From an uncultured bacterium (lineage in GTDB: Bacteria > Bacillota > Clostridia > Oscillospirales > Ruminococcaceae): DNA of 54,849 nucleotides. The DNA lies in NCBI GenBank assembly GCA_905214265.1, contig CAJMLQ010000003.1, positions 1-54,849 on the forward strand. The letters are read 5' to 3'. Positions 22,238 to 29,529 of the stretch are shown one piece after another. The notes beneath the pieces are model-generated. The model had not been told where the DNA came from. It made no database searches and saw nothing but the letters and a program-made list of their open reading frames with translations. Both the position numbers and the translations under genes were made by a program. The first letter of the stretch is position 1, and each line of letters begins with the position of its first letter.

Positions 22238-24136
22238 ATGGCCAAGAAACAGTTCAAAGCCGAATCCAAGCGCCTGTTGGACATGATGATTCACTCCATT
22301 TATACACACCGGGAAATTTTTCTCCGGGAGCTGATCTCCAATGCCAGCGACGCCATTGACAAGCTCTATTACAAAGCCCTCACCGACGGAATCTCCGGCC
22401 TGAACCGGGATGATTTTCAAATCCGTCTGACGGCGGATAAGGACGCCCGGACCCTGACCGTATCCGACAACGGCATCGGCATGACCGCCGAAGAGCTGGA
22501 AAATAATCTGGGCACCATCGCCCAGAGTGGTTCTCTCAAGTTCAAGAAGGATGCGGAGGAAAAAGAGGACATCGACATCATCGGCCAGTTCGGCGTCGGG
22601 TTCTACTCCGCCTTTATGGTCAGCGACAAGGTCACGGTGATCTCCAAGCCCTACGGCTCCGATACTGCCTGGAAATGGGAGTCCGCCGGCGCCGACGGCT
22701 ACACCATCACCGAGGCGGAAAAAGATGGTCATGGCACCGACATCATCCTCACCATCAAGGCCAACACCGAGGAGGAAAGCTACGACGAGTTCCTCGACGG
22801 CTACCGGATCCAGAGCCTAGTGAAGAAGTACTCCGACTACATCCGCTACCCTATCCGGATGGAAGTGGAAAAGAGCCGGATGAAGGAGGGGACCGGCACC
22901 GAGGAAAAGCCTGCCGAGTACGAGACCTATACTGAGGTGGAAACCCTCAACAGCATGGTTCCCATTTGGCGGAAAAACAAAAGCGAGCTGAAGCCGGAGG
23001 ATTACAACCAATTTTACAAGGAAAAGTTCTTCGACTATCAGGATCCCCTAGCTGTGATCCATTCCAGCACTGAGGGCGCGGCTACCTACAATGCCCTGCT
23101 CTTCATTCCGTCCAAGCCGCCTTTCGACTTCTACACCAAGGAATTTGAAAAGGGCCTCCAGCTCTATGCCAGCGGCGTGCTCATCATGGACAAATGCGCC
23201 GACCTGCTGCCGGATTATTTCAGCTTTGTCCGGGGCCTGGTGGACTCCCAGGACCTGTCGCTGAATATTTCCCGGGAAATGCTCCAGCATGACCGTCAGC
23301 TGAAGCTCATCGCTGACCGTCTCCAGAAAAAGATCAAATCCGAGCTGAAATCCATGCTGGAAAACGATCGGGAGAAATACGAAACCTTCTACAAGAGCTT
23401 CGGCCTGACTCTGAAATACGGCGTGTACAGCGGCTACGGCGCCAACAAGGACGTTTTGCAGGACCTGTTGCTCTATTACTCCTCTTCGGAGAAAAAACTG
23501 GTCACCCTGGCTGAGTATAAGGAGCGGATGAAGGAAGACCAGAAGTATATTTATTATGCCTGCGGCGAAAGCGCCGAGAAGATCGACCGGCTGCCCCAGA
23601 CTGAGGCCCTCCGGGACCGCGGCTATGAGATCCTCTACTGCACCGACGACGTGGATGAATTCGCCCTGCGGATGATGCGGGACTTTGACGGCAAGGAATT
23701 CCGTTCCGTTTCGGACAAGGATCTTGGCATCGAGGACACGGCGGAAAACGAATCCGTCAAGGAAAAGGCCGAGGAAAACAAGGAGCTGCTCCGACTGCTC
23801 AAGGACGATCTGGACGGCAAGGTCAAGGACGTCCGGCTCTCCACCCGGCTGAAGAGCCACCCGGTCTGCCTCAGCGCCGACGGCGGCGTTTCTATTGAAA
23901 TGGAAAAGGTGCTCAACACCATGCCCGGGGACCAGAAGGTCCAGGCGGAACGGGTGCTGGAGATCAACCCCGACCATCCCATCTTCGAGACGCTGAAAAG
24001 CCTCTTTGCCACCGACGCGGAGAAGCTGAAATCCTACGCCGGGCTGCTGTATACCCAGGCCCTCCTCATTGAGGGGCTACCTATCGAGGACCCGGTGGCC
24101 TTCTCCAACGCGATATGCGATCTGATGACCCGGTAA
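22238..24136 (+). CDS. htpG: Molecular chaperone HtpG (Hsp90)
   Basis: Cytoplasmic Hsp90-family ATPase that remodels late folding intermediates. The GHKL ATP site is visible: LRELISNASDAIDKL, VSDNGIGMTAEELENNLGTIAQSGS and GQFGVGFYSAFMV. The middle domain has the catalytic-loop block LNISREMLQ with its Arg near residues 340-350, and the C-terminal dimerisation domain completes 632 residues, the usual length. ATG follows AAAGGAAGG. The gene stands alone behind a vegetative promoter with a CIRCE operator and ahead of a strong terminator, so it should belong to the HrcA regulon, unlike B. subtilis htpG. Confidence 0.97.
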   Translation: MAKKQFKAESKRLLDMMIHSIYTHREIFLRELISNASDAIDKLYYKALTDGISGLNRDDFQIRLTADKDARTLTVSDNGIGMTAEELENNLGTIAQSGSLKFKKDAEEKEDIDIIGQFGVGFYSAFMVSDKVTVISKPYGSDTAWKWESAGADGYTITEAEKDGHGTDIILTIKANTEEESYDEFLDGYRIQSLVKKYSDYIRYPIRMEVEKSRMKEGTGTEEKPAEYETYTEVETLNSMVPIWRKNKSELKPEDYNQFYKEKFFDYQDPLAVIHSSTEGAATYNALLFIPSKPPFDFYTKEFEKGLQLYASGVLIMDKCADLLPDYFSFVRGLVDSQDLSLNISREMLQHDRQLKLIADRLQKKIKSELKSMLENDREKYETFYKSFGLTLKYGVYSGYGANKDVLQDLLLYYSSSEKKLVTLAEYKERMKEDQKYIYYACGESAEKIDRLPQTEALRDRGYEILYCTDDVDEFALRMMRDFDGKEFRSVSDKDLGIEDTAENESVKEKAEENKELLRLLKDDLDGKVKDVRLSTRLKSHPVCLSADGGVSIEMEKVLNTMPGDQKVQAERVLEINPDHPIFETLKSLFATDAEKLKSYAGLLYTQALLIEGLPIEDPVAFSNAICDLMTR

Positions 24137-24152
24137 AGTCCCCTTGATTTTC

Positions 24153-24192
24153 AAACAGCCTGTGGCAGGACAATCTGCCGCAGGCTGTTTTT
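24153..24192 (+). terminator. Terminator of htpG
   Basis: Sixteen-base-pair stem (one G-U pair), arms 24153-24168 and 24175-24190, ending in five T. Confidence 0.9.
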
Positions 24193-24315
24193 ATGAGCTG
24201 CCGGAATTTCCGCGAATACTGCGAAAAATTTTACCGAAAATCTTGGATTTTTACAATACAGATTCATCTCCTAGCATTATAGTAAGATATAAAAGAACAA
24301 AATGGAGGGATTGCG

Positions 24316-25158
24316 ATGCAGCAGAATCTTGTGCTCCTCGACGGAGCGGTCGGAACCAGCCTTTGGACAAAATCTGGGGACAAAGCTCCGGTATGGCGTT
24401 ACAACTTGGAAAATCCGGCTATCGTAACGGAGCTTCACCGGGAATATATCGATGCCGGCTCCCAGATCATTTTAGCCAATACGTTTGGGGCAAACCGGGG
24501 AGCTGTTTCCCGTTCTCCCTATACGGTCGAGGAAGTCGTCCGCGAAGGCGTCCGGCTGGCCAAAGCGGCCGCCCAAGGCACTGGGGTACAGGTGGCGCTG
24601 TCAGCCGGGCCGCTGTCCATGCTGCTGGAGCCTTATGGAGATCTCACCGAAGAAGAAGCAGCGGACATCTACGCAGAACAGCTGGGTGCGGGCATGGCGG
24701 AGGGTCCGGACCTGATCATGCTCCAGACTTTCCTGGACGCGCGAATGATGGCCATTGCCGTACAAGCAGCCCGCCGGTACGACGTACCGGTATTTTCCAT
24801 GATGACTTTTGAAAAGGTCGGGAAAACCATGATGGGCCAATCGGTCTCCGATGTTCTGGAAACGCTGGAGCCGCTGGGCATCCAGGCGGTAGGTTTAAAC
24901 TGCTCCTTGGGGCCGGACCTGGCGCTCCCCATCATCAAGGAATTCCATAAAAAGACCGAGCTGCCCCTGATTTTCAAGCCCAATGCCGGGAAGCCCATTG
25001 CTGCACCAGACGGAACGACCACCACCGCTTATGATGCAGAGACCTTCGTGGAAGACATTCTTCCGGCGGCAGATTACGTCCGCTATATCGGCGGCTGCTG
25101 CGGCAGTGACGCCTCTTACATCCGTCTTCTCCGGGATCGCTTATCCAGCCGGAAATAA
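24316..25158 (+). CDS. Homocysteine S-methyltransferase family protein
   Basis: TIM-barrel methyltransferase of the BHMT/MetH N-terminal family, which moves a methyl group to homocysteine or a related thiol using zinc. The zinc cysteines are present in GLNCSLGP (near residue 196) and GGCCGSD (near 263-269). The N-terminal block LLDGAVGTSLW and ILANTFGANR are typical. Length of 280 residues indicates the stand-alone domain without the folate or cobalamin modules of MetH. AAATGGAGGG precedes the ATG. No methionine-pathway gene is adjacent, so the methyl donor is open: S-methylmethionine, betaine or a methylcorrinoid partner. Confidence 0.88.
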   Translation: MQQNLVLLDGAVGTSLWTKSGDKAPVWRYNLENPAIVTELHREYIDAGSQIILANTFGANRGAVSRSPYTVEEVVREGVRLAKAAAQGTGVQVALSAGPLSMLLEPYGDLTEEEAADIYAEQLGAGMAEGPDLIMLQTFLDARMMAIAVQAARRYDVPVFSMMTFEKVGKTMMGQSVSDVLETLEPLGIQAVGLNCSLGPDLALPIIKEFHKKTELPLIFKPNAGKPIAAPDGTTTTAYDAETFVEDILPAADYVRYIGGCCGSDASYIRLLRDRLSSRK

Positions 25159-25160
25159 AG

Positions 25161-25198
25161 CGAAGCCTCTGCCAAACCGGCGGGGGCTTCGGCTTTTT
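25161..25198 (+). terminator. Terminator of the homocysteine methyltransferase gene
   Basis: Twelve-base-pair stem with two G-U pairs (CGAAGCCTCTGC against GCGGGGGCTTCG) followed by GC and five T. Confidence 0.85.
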
Positions 25199-25242
25199 CG
25201 CCCTTGTTACCAAATTGGAACCAAATATCAAGGCGTCTGTCA

Positions 25243-25271
25243 TTGTCAAATACCGGCAAATATGCTATAGT
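25243..25271 (+). promoter_or_regulatory. Promoter of the serpin gene
   Basis: TTGTCA (25243-25248) and TATAGT (25266-25271), 17 bases apart; the leader is only about 15 bases and holds the ribosome site. Confidence 0.72.
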
Positions 25272-25291
25272 TGAGAAAAGGAGGGACTGAC

Positions 25292-26572
25292 ATGAAACGG
25301 AAAACCATTCTTCCCATCATCCTCTCTGCTGCGGTGGTCCTGGCGGCAGGCGCCGCTGGCATCGTGCTCGGCGTCCGGAACAACCGCGCCATCCAGGCCC
25401 AGATGCTTTCCGTAGACGCTCAGCCCGCGCCTTACAAGGAATTGGAGGAAGGTGCTCTGAACGCCGCAGCGGACTTTTCCGCCCGCTTTTTCCATGTCTG
25501 CCGGGATCCGGAAGCCGTCAACAACTGCCTTTCCCCGCTGTCCGCCTACTTTGCCCTAGGGCTGACTGCCAACGGCGCGGACACGGTGACGCTGGAGCAG
25601 CTGGAAGATCTGTTGGGCGGTGGTCCTGGGACGCTTCCCTCCATCAACGCCACCTGCCGTGCCCTGCTGGAGGATCTATCTGCGGACGGGGACACCGGCC
25701 GGATCTCTTTTGCCAACTCCATCTGGTTTCGGGAGGATGGCTTCACCGCATACGACTCCTTCCTTCAGGACAACACCGCCTATTTGGGAGCGCAGGCCTA
25801 CCGCAGCGACTTCCGTAAGCCCGACAGTGCCGCGGCGGATATGAACCGCTGGATCCGGGAACAGACCGACGGCCTCATCGACGAAATCATTCTTCCTGAG
25901 GAGATCAAAGATATTTCTATGATGTTTCTCTATAACACCGTTCTCTTCGATATGAAATGGGCGGAGGAGATCACGGATCAGCAGGTCTCCGATGATGTTT
26001 TCACTGCCTATGACGGCACGGAGCGGACCATCCCCTTCCTCCATTCGGAAGGCGCCTATCTTTGCAAAGAAGGGCTTTTCCAGGGCTTCCGAAAATCCTA
26101 TAACGGTCGCTGTGCCTTCGTGGGCCTGCTTCCCGCCGGGAACAGTACGCCGGAAGAGCTGGCCGCCTCGCTGGATGGTGCCGCCCTGCGCCAACTGGCC
26201 CGTTCCTCCCAAGGGACCGCCCAGGCCTCCTTCCCGGAGTTTCAGTTTGAACAGACGGCGGACCTGAAGGGTGGCCTGCAAAGCCTGGGGCTCGCCAATT
26301 TCTTTGAAGGCACCTTCCCGGATCTCACCCGAATGGGGAAAAGTGACTCCGGCCGCTTGGAAGTCGCCAAAATTCTGCAAAAGACCTATGTCGATGTCAA
26401 CCAGCAAGGCACCAAGGCCGCGGCGGCGACGCGGGTCGATATAGTAGCCAGCTGTGCGGTCAGCCAGTCAGAGCCCGTCCCCGTCGTCCTTGACCGCCCC
26501 TTTCTCTTTCTGATCCAGGATACGGTCACCGGTCTCCCCTTGTTCATGGGGGTAGTCAATTCCATCCAATAA
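25292..26572 (+). CDS. Exported serpin, inhibitory type
   Basis: Serine protease inhibitor of the serpin superfamily, 426 residues, with an N-terminal membrane anchor or signal (MKRK then hydrophobic residues 7-28), so it acts outside the membrane. The serpin core runs from about residue 50 to the end (NCLSPLSAYFALGL, NSIWF, MFLYNTVLFDMKW). The reactive-loop hinge QQGTKAAAAT at 371-380 has the small residues required for loop insertion, the mark of an inhibitor. Counting from P15 Gly373 puts P1-P1' near Ser387-Cys388. The block DRPFLFLIQDTVTGLPLFMGVV closes the fold. AAAAGGAGGG precedes ATG 25292. Gut Firmicutes serpins studied so far inhibit elastase-like or subtilisin-like proteases. Confidence 0.93.
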   Translation: MKRKTILPIILSAAVVLAAGAAGIVLGVRNNRAIQAQMLSVDAQPAPYKELEEGALNAAADFSARFFHVCRDPEAVNNCLSPLSAYFALGLTANGADTVTLEQLEDLLGGGPGTLPSINATCRALLEDLSADGDTGRISFANSIWFREDGFTAYDSFLQDNTAYLGAQAYRSDFRKPDSAAADMNRWIREQTDGLIDEIILPEEIKDISMMFLYNTVLFDMKWAEEITDQQVSDDVFTAYDGTERTIPFLHSEGAYLCKEGLFQGFRKSYNGRCAFVGLLPAGNSTPEELAASLDGAALRQLARSSQGTAQASFPEFQFEQTADLKGGLQSLGLANFFEGTFPDLTRMGKSDSGRLEVAKILQKTYVDVNQQGTKAAAATRVDIVASCAVSQSEPVPVVLDRPFLFLIQDTVTGLPLFMGVVNSIQ

Positions 26573-26579
26573 AGCAATC

Positions 26580-26614
26580 CCCCGGGGTCTGTGAGACTTC
26601 GGGGAATTTGTTTT
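26580..26614 (+). terminator. Terminator of the serpin gene
   Basis: Eleven-pair stem with two G-U pairs (CCCCGGGGTCT, loop GTG, AGACTTCGGGG) followed by AATTTGTTTT. It abuts the stop of the convergent recQ-like gene. Confidence 0.65.
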
Positions 26615-27173
26615 AGGGGATATCCTCCCCGTTGATGACCTTAAGAAAGGCTTCGCCATATCGCTCCAGCTTTTTCTGGCCCACGTCAGCTACCTCCAGA
26701 AACTGGGCGGCGCTTTCCGGGCGGCGGCACATATCCTCCAGCGCCGCATCGGTGAAAACCACATAGGCAGGGACCCCCTGCTCCGGGGCGAGTTTCCCGC
26801 GGAGTGCCCGGAGCTTTTGATAAAGGACGGGGTCCGGCGCGACGTAGAGGATCCGGTATTCCCCCGCCCAGGCGTTTTCCATGGCACGGCGGAACTGAGC
26901 GGCGGTGAGGGAACTGTTCAGGTAAGCCGCCCGGACGCCGGACTGGGCCAACGCGCCTCCCTGATCCTTCATCAGAGAGATCAGCGGTGAAATGACCAGC
27001 GTCACTCCCTCCCGGGCCAGGGCCGGGACTTGATAGCACAGAGATTTCCCCGCGCCGGTGGGCGTGATTCCCAAAACGTCCTGTCCCCTGAGAATCGCCT
27101 CGATCAGCGGCTCCTGACCCCCGCGAAACAAATCATATCCGAAAACATTCTTTAAAATCTGGCGCGGCTCCAT
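26613..27173 (-). CDS. Internally deleted RecQ: helicase motifs 0-Ib fused in frame to the HRDC domain
   Basis: The N-terminal 112 residues are the start of a RecQ DNA helicase: FGYDLFRGGQEPLI (motif 0), TPTGAGKSLCYQVPAL with Walker A Lys43, LVISPLISLMKDQ (Ia) and AAYLNSSLT (Ib), up to YRILYVAP. The frame then passes directly into an HRDC domain (residues 118-182; QGVPAYVVFTDAALEDMC). The DEAH box, the second RecA domain, the zinc-binding RQC region and the winged helix are all missing, about 330-400 residues. The protein is 186 residues and cannot unwind DNA. ATG 27173 with AGGGGAG upstream and a promoter are intact, so a short product may be made. It may equally be a recent deletion allele. 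Confidence 0.85.
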   Translation of the reverse strand: MEPRQILKNVFGYDLFRGGQEPLIEAILRGQDVLGITPTGAGKSLCYQVPALAREGVTLVISPLISLMKDQGGALAQSGVRAAYLNSSLTAAQFRRAMENAWAGEYRILYVAPDPVLYQKLRALRGKLAPEQGVPAYVVFTDAALEDMCRRPESAAQFLEVADVGQKKLERYGEAFLKVINGEDIP

Positions 27174-27221
27174 GTCCCCCACTCCCCTCTCGCAGCTTTG
27201 CCAGTACGGCTTTTTACTGCT

Positions 27222-27250
27222 ATTCTAACACAAATCCTCTCAAAAGTCAC
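27222..27250 (-). promoter_or_regulatory. Promoter of the deleted recQ gene
   Basis: GTGACT (27250-27245) and TAGAAT (27227-27222), 17 bases apart on the minus strand. Confidence 0.5.
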
Positions 27251-27325
27251 GCCCAGCCCTTTTTCCGCATAGAATGGAAGGAATTATCCTGGCCAGCGCC
27301 ATTTTACGGAAAGGATGGAACCTCC

Positions 27326-28066
27326 ATGCCACGAATCTACTTAAGCCCCTCGACCCAGGAGAATAATCTCTATGTCACCGGCGGCACAGAAGAATATTAT
27401 ATGAACCTGATCGCCGACGCCATGGAGCCCTGGCTGACCGCCAACGGCATCCAGTTTACCCGCAACACCCCCGATATGACCGCCGCTTCTTCCATTGCCC
27501 AATCCAAACAGGGAAACTACGATTTTTATCTTGCCCTTCACTCCAATGCTGCGCCGGAGGGCCGCTATGGTACCATGCGCGGCACTGACGTTTACTACTC
27601 CCCTAACAGCCGCAACGGCCGCCGTGCCGCTGAAATCATCGCCGCCAACCTCCAGCGCATCTACCCCCTTCCCGACCGTGTCCGAGCTCTTCCGACCACC
27701 TATCTCGGTGAGGTGACCAAGACCATTCCCCCGGCGGTGCTCATTGAATTCGCCTATCACGACAACGTGGAAGACGCCAACTGGATAACAGAAAATATCG
27801 AACGCATCGCCCGGAATGTCGTCTTTTCCCTGACGGAGTATTTCGGCATTCCCTTTGTCGAGCCGATGCTGGTCCGCACCGGCGTCGTCACCACTGAATC
27901 CGGTCCTCTTCGCATTCGGGAAAAGCCCAACCTGACCTCCCGGGTTCTCGCCTGGGCGCCAAAGGGCTCCCCCCTAACCGTCTACGGCCGTTGGCAGGAC
28001 TGGTACGTGGTGCATTACGGCCCCACCGTCGGCTACGCCAACGCAGACTACATCACCTTGACATAG
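27326..28066 (+). CDS. N-acetylmuramoyl-L-alanine amidase with SH3 domain
   Basis: Amidase_3-type enzyme, predicted to cut the bond between muramic acid and the peptide stem. Residues 1-180 form the catalytic domain with LALHSNAAPEG (zinc His), IPPAVLIEFAYHDN (catalytic Glu) and TEEYYMN. The first zinc His, normally in a DxGHGG motif, is replaced by LSPSTQENN. Residues 185-246 form a bacterial SH3 domain (GPLRIREKPNLTSRVLAWAPKG). No signal peptide is seen, so it may act during sporulation or lysis, or leave by another route. AAAGGATGG lies about nine bases before the ATG. It is a single gene upstream of the rpsF operon. Confidence 0.82.
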   Translation: MPRIYLSPSTQENNLYVTGGTEEYYMNLIADAMEPWLTANGIQFTRNTPDMTAASSIAQSKQGNYDFYLALHSNAAPEGRYGTMRGTDVYYSPNSRNGRRAAEIIAANLQRIYPLPDRVRALPTTYLGEVTKTIPPAVLIEFAYHDNVEDANWITENIERIARNVVFSLTEYFGIPFVEPMLVRTGVVTTESGPLRIREKPNLTSRVLAWAPKGSPLTVYGRWQDWYVVHYGPTVGYANADYITLT

Positions 28067-28077
28067 TCCCGCAGGGG

Positions 28078-28106
28078 TTGTCGGCGCCGCCGAATTGTGG
28101 TATACT
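28078..28106 (+). promoter_or_regulatory. Distal promoter of the rpsF operon
   Basis: TTGTCG (28078-28083) and TATACT (28101-28106), 17 bases apart. A hairpin (GGACCGGAAGG against CCTCCGG-CCCAGTCC) lies in the first bases of this transcript, before the second promoter. Confidence 0.55.
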
Positions 28107-28186
28107 GGACCGGAAGGCCCTTCCTCCGGCCCAGTCCGGCACAGTCGGAATTTTCTTTCAAACTCCGCCAAAATTTCTCAAAATAC

Positions 28187-28215
28187 TTGACAAGCCCTCC
28201 CCGGTCTGCTATAAT
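28187..28215 (+). promoter_or_regulatory. Perfect consensus promoter of the rpsF operon
   Basis: TTGACA (28187-28192), 17 bases, TATAAT (28210-28215): exact vegetative consensus. Confidence 0.88.
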
Positions 28216-28221
28216 TATTCT

Positions 28222-28290
28222 GTTACTGGCGTGAAGCCAGATGACACATTCCTTGCTCCGGACCCGAACGTTCCGGGGCCATATGTCCAA
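28222..28290 (+). promoter_or_regulatory. Putative ribosomal protein S6:S18 leader
   Basis: The leader between the start site and the rpsF ribosome site holds a hairpin, CTCCGGA against TTCCGGG, with CCCGAACG in its apical part. In B. subtilis and many other bacteria the S6:S18 dimer binds a leader stem with an unpaired CCG to repress its own operon. Position and the CCG fit; the full consensus was not checked. Confidence 0.45.
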
Positions 28291-28305
28291 AAGGAGGTGC
28301 TTTTT

Positions 28306-28599
28306 ATGGCAAAAGCAAATGAAAACTACGAGGCAATGGTGGTGTTCAGCACCAAGCAGGGCGAAGACGCAATAAAAGCTCTGGTTGAGAAGTTTACGAA
28401 CATCATTCAGGAAAACGCGACCCTGGAGTCTGTTGACGAGTGGGGCAAGCGTGTTCTGGCCTACGCGATCAACGATGAGACCGAAGGTTATTACGTGCTG
28501 TTCAATTTCAACAGCGTTCCTTCTTTCCCGATGGAGCTCGAAAGACGGCTGAACATTACCGACGGCATCCTGCGTTCTCTGGTTGTCGCCAGAGCGTAA
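28306..28599 (+). CDS. rpsF: Ribosomal protein S6
   Basis: Small-subunit protein that pairs with S18 on the platform of the 30S subunit. The opening NYEAMVVFSTKQGEDAIKAL, then DEWGKRVLAYAINDETEGYYVL and the closing RRLNITDGILRSLVV are standard. ATG 28306 follows AAGGAGGTGC; the longer frame upstream would cross the promoters. At 97 residues it is normal. It heads the rpsF-ssb-rpsR operon, the usual order in Firmicutes, with two promoters and a probable autoregulatory leader. Confidence 0.97.
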   Translation: MAKANENYEAMVVFSTKQGEDAIKALVEKFTNIIQENATLESVDEWGKRVLAYAINDETEGYYVLFNFNSVPSFPMELERRLNITDGILRSLVVARA

Positions 28600-28611
28600 G
28601 GAGGTACCGTT

Positions 28612-29085
28612 ATGCTGAACCGTGTGATCCTGATGGGGCGGCTGGTGGCTGACCCCGAACTGAGACAGACCGGCAGCGGCATTTCTGTGGCGACCTTCCG
28701 GGTTGCGGTGGACCGCAATTATCAGGCTAAGGGCAGCACGGAGAGACAGGCGGATTTTATCCCCTGCGTGGCATGGCGCCAAACCGCTGAATTTATCAGC
28801 AAGTATTTCGCAAAAGGCCGCATGATCGCCTTGGAGGGTAGCCTGCAGTCCCGCAACTACGAGGATAAAACCGGTGTCAAGCGGACGGCCTATGAAGTCA
28901 TCGTCGACCAGGCCTATTTCGCGGACAGCAAACCGTCGGGCAGCTCTGGCAGCGATCGTAGCGGCATTCCCTTCCCCACCGAGCCTCCCCAGTTCGATGA
29001 ACCGCAGAAGGGCGGCAGCCTTTCCGTTGGTGATTTTGGGAGCTTCGAGGAAGTGGATACGGACGACGGCGATCTGCCGTTCTGA
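28612..29085 (+). CDS. ssb: Single-stranded DNA-binding protein
   Basis: OB-fold protein that coats single-stranded DNA in replication and repair. The fold spans residues 1-110 (LNRVILMGRLVADPELR, VAWRQTAEFISKYFAKG, YEVIVDQAYFAD), followed by a flexible Gly/Ser/Pro tail ending in the acidic tip VDTDDGDLPF that recruits partner proteins. Length is 157 residues. AAGGAGGTACCG precedes the ATG, 12 bases after rpsF. The intact tip shows that it is the housekeeping SSB rather than a short competence-only form. Confidence 0.97.
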   Translation: MLNRVILMGRLVADPELRQTGSGISVATFRVAVDRNYQAKGSTERQADFIPCVAWRQTAEFISKYFAKGRMIALEGSLQSRNYEDKTGVKRTAYEVIVDQAYFADSKPSGSSGSDRSGIPFPTEPPQFDEPQKGGSLSVGDFGSFEEVDTDDGDLPF

Positions 29086-29127
29086 TCAGCCCATTGGAGC
29101 ATAAACGCAAGAAGGAGGATTTCCATC

Positions 29128-29370
29128 ATGATGGATCGTAATAATCGCGGCGGCAGAAAGCCCCGCAGAAAAGTCTGCGCGTTCTGCGTCGACAAAGTTG
29201 AGAACATTGACTACAAGACCATTGGCAAATACAGCCGCAAGGTTCTTTCTGAGCGGGCGAAAATCATTCCCCGCCGTGTAACCGGTACCTGCGCCCGGCA
29301 TCAGCGCCAGTTGACCGTAGCGGTCAAACGTGCCCGGCACATTGCTCTTCTGCCTTTCGTGAATGACTGA
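29128..29370 (+). CDS. rpsR: Ribosomal protein S18
   Basis: Small-subunit protein that binds S6. The sequence RKVCAFCVDKVENIDYK and the later GTCARHQRQLTVAVKRARHIALLPF are conserved. CxxC at residues 17-20 and the later Cys make this the zinc-binding (C+) form. AAGGAGG lies ten bases before ATG 29128; a second ATG follows immediately. At 80 residues it is normal. It is the last gene of the operon, before a strong terminator. Confidence 0.96.
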   Translation: MMDRNNRGGRKPRRKVCAFCVDKVENIDYKTIGKYSRKVLSERAKIIPRRVTGTCARHQRQLTVAVKRARHIALLPFVND

Positions 29371-29400
29371 TTCGTTGGCAGATTAAAACAGGAAGCAGAA

Positions 29401-29446
29401 AAAGCTCCGGAGCCTGTTGTATCAGGCTTCGGAGCTTTCTTGTTTT
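29401..29446 (+). terminator. Terminator of the rpsF-ssb-rpsR operon
   Basis: Sixteen-pair stem with one G-U pair (arms 29401-29416 and 29423-29438), then CTTGTTTT. Confidence 0.88.
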
Positions 29447-29529
29447 GCGGATTTCCAACGCCGCGGCGATGGAATCGATTTTACCATATGAGCAGGCAGC
29501 ATTCCAGCGGGAGGGCTTTTCTGTCCGGT

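Noticed and set aside
22202..23977. Long minus frames opposite htpG
   Set aside because: Shadows of the GC-rich htpG frame; the plus frame has all Hsp90 motifs, a promoter and a terminator.
24193..24315. Promoter of the homocysteine methyltransferase gene
   Set aside because: TTTACA and TATAGT occur but their spacing does not fit a SigA promoter; no box was assigned.
27183..27325. Sporulation-sigma promoter before the amidase
   Set aside because: A CATAGAA-like -10 is present but no matching -35 at the right distance could be shown.
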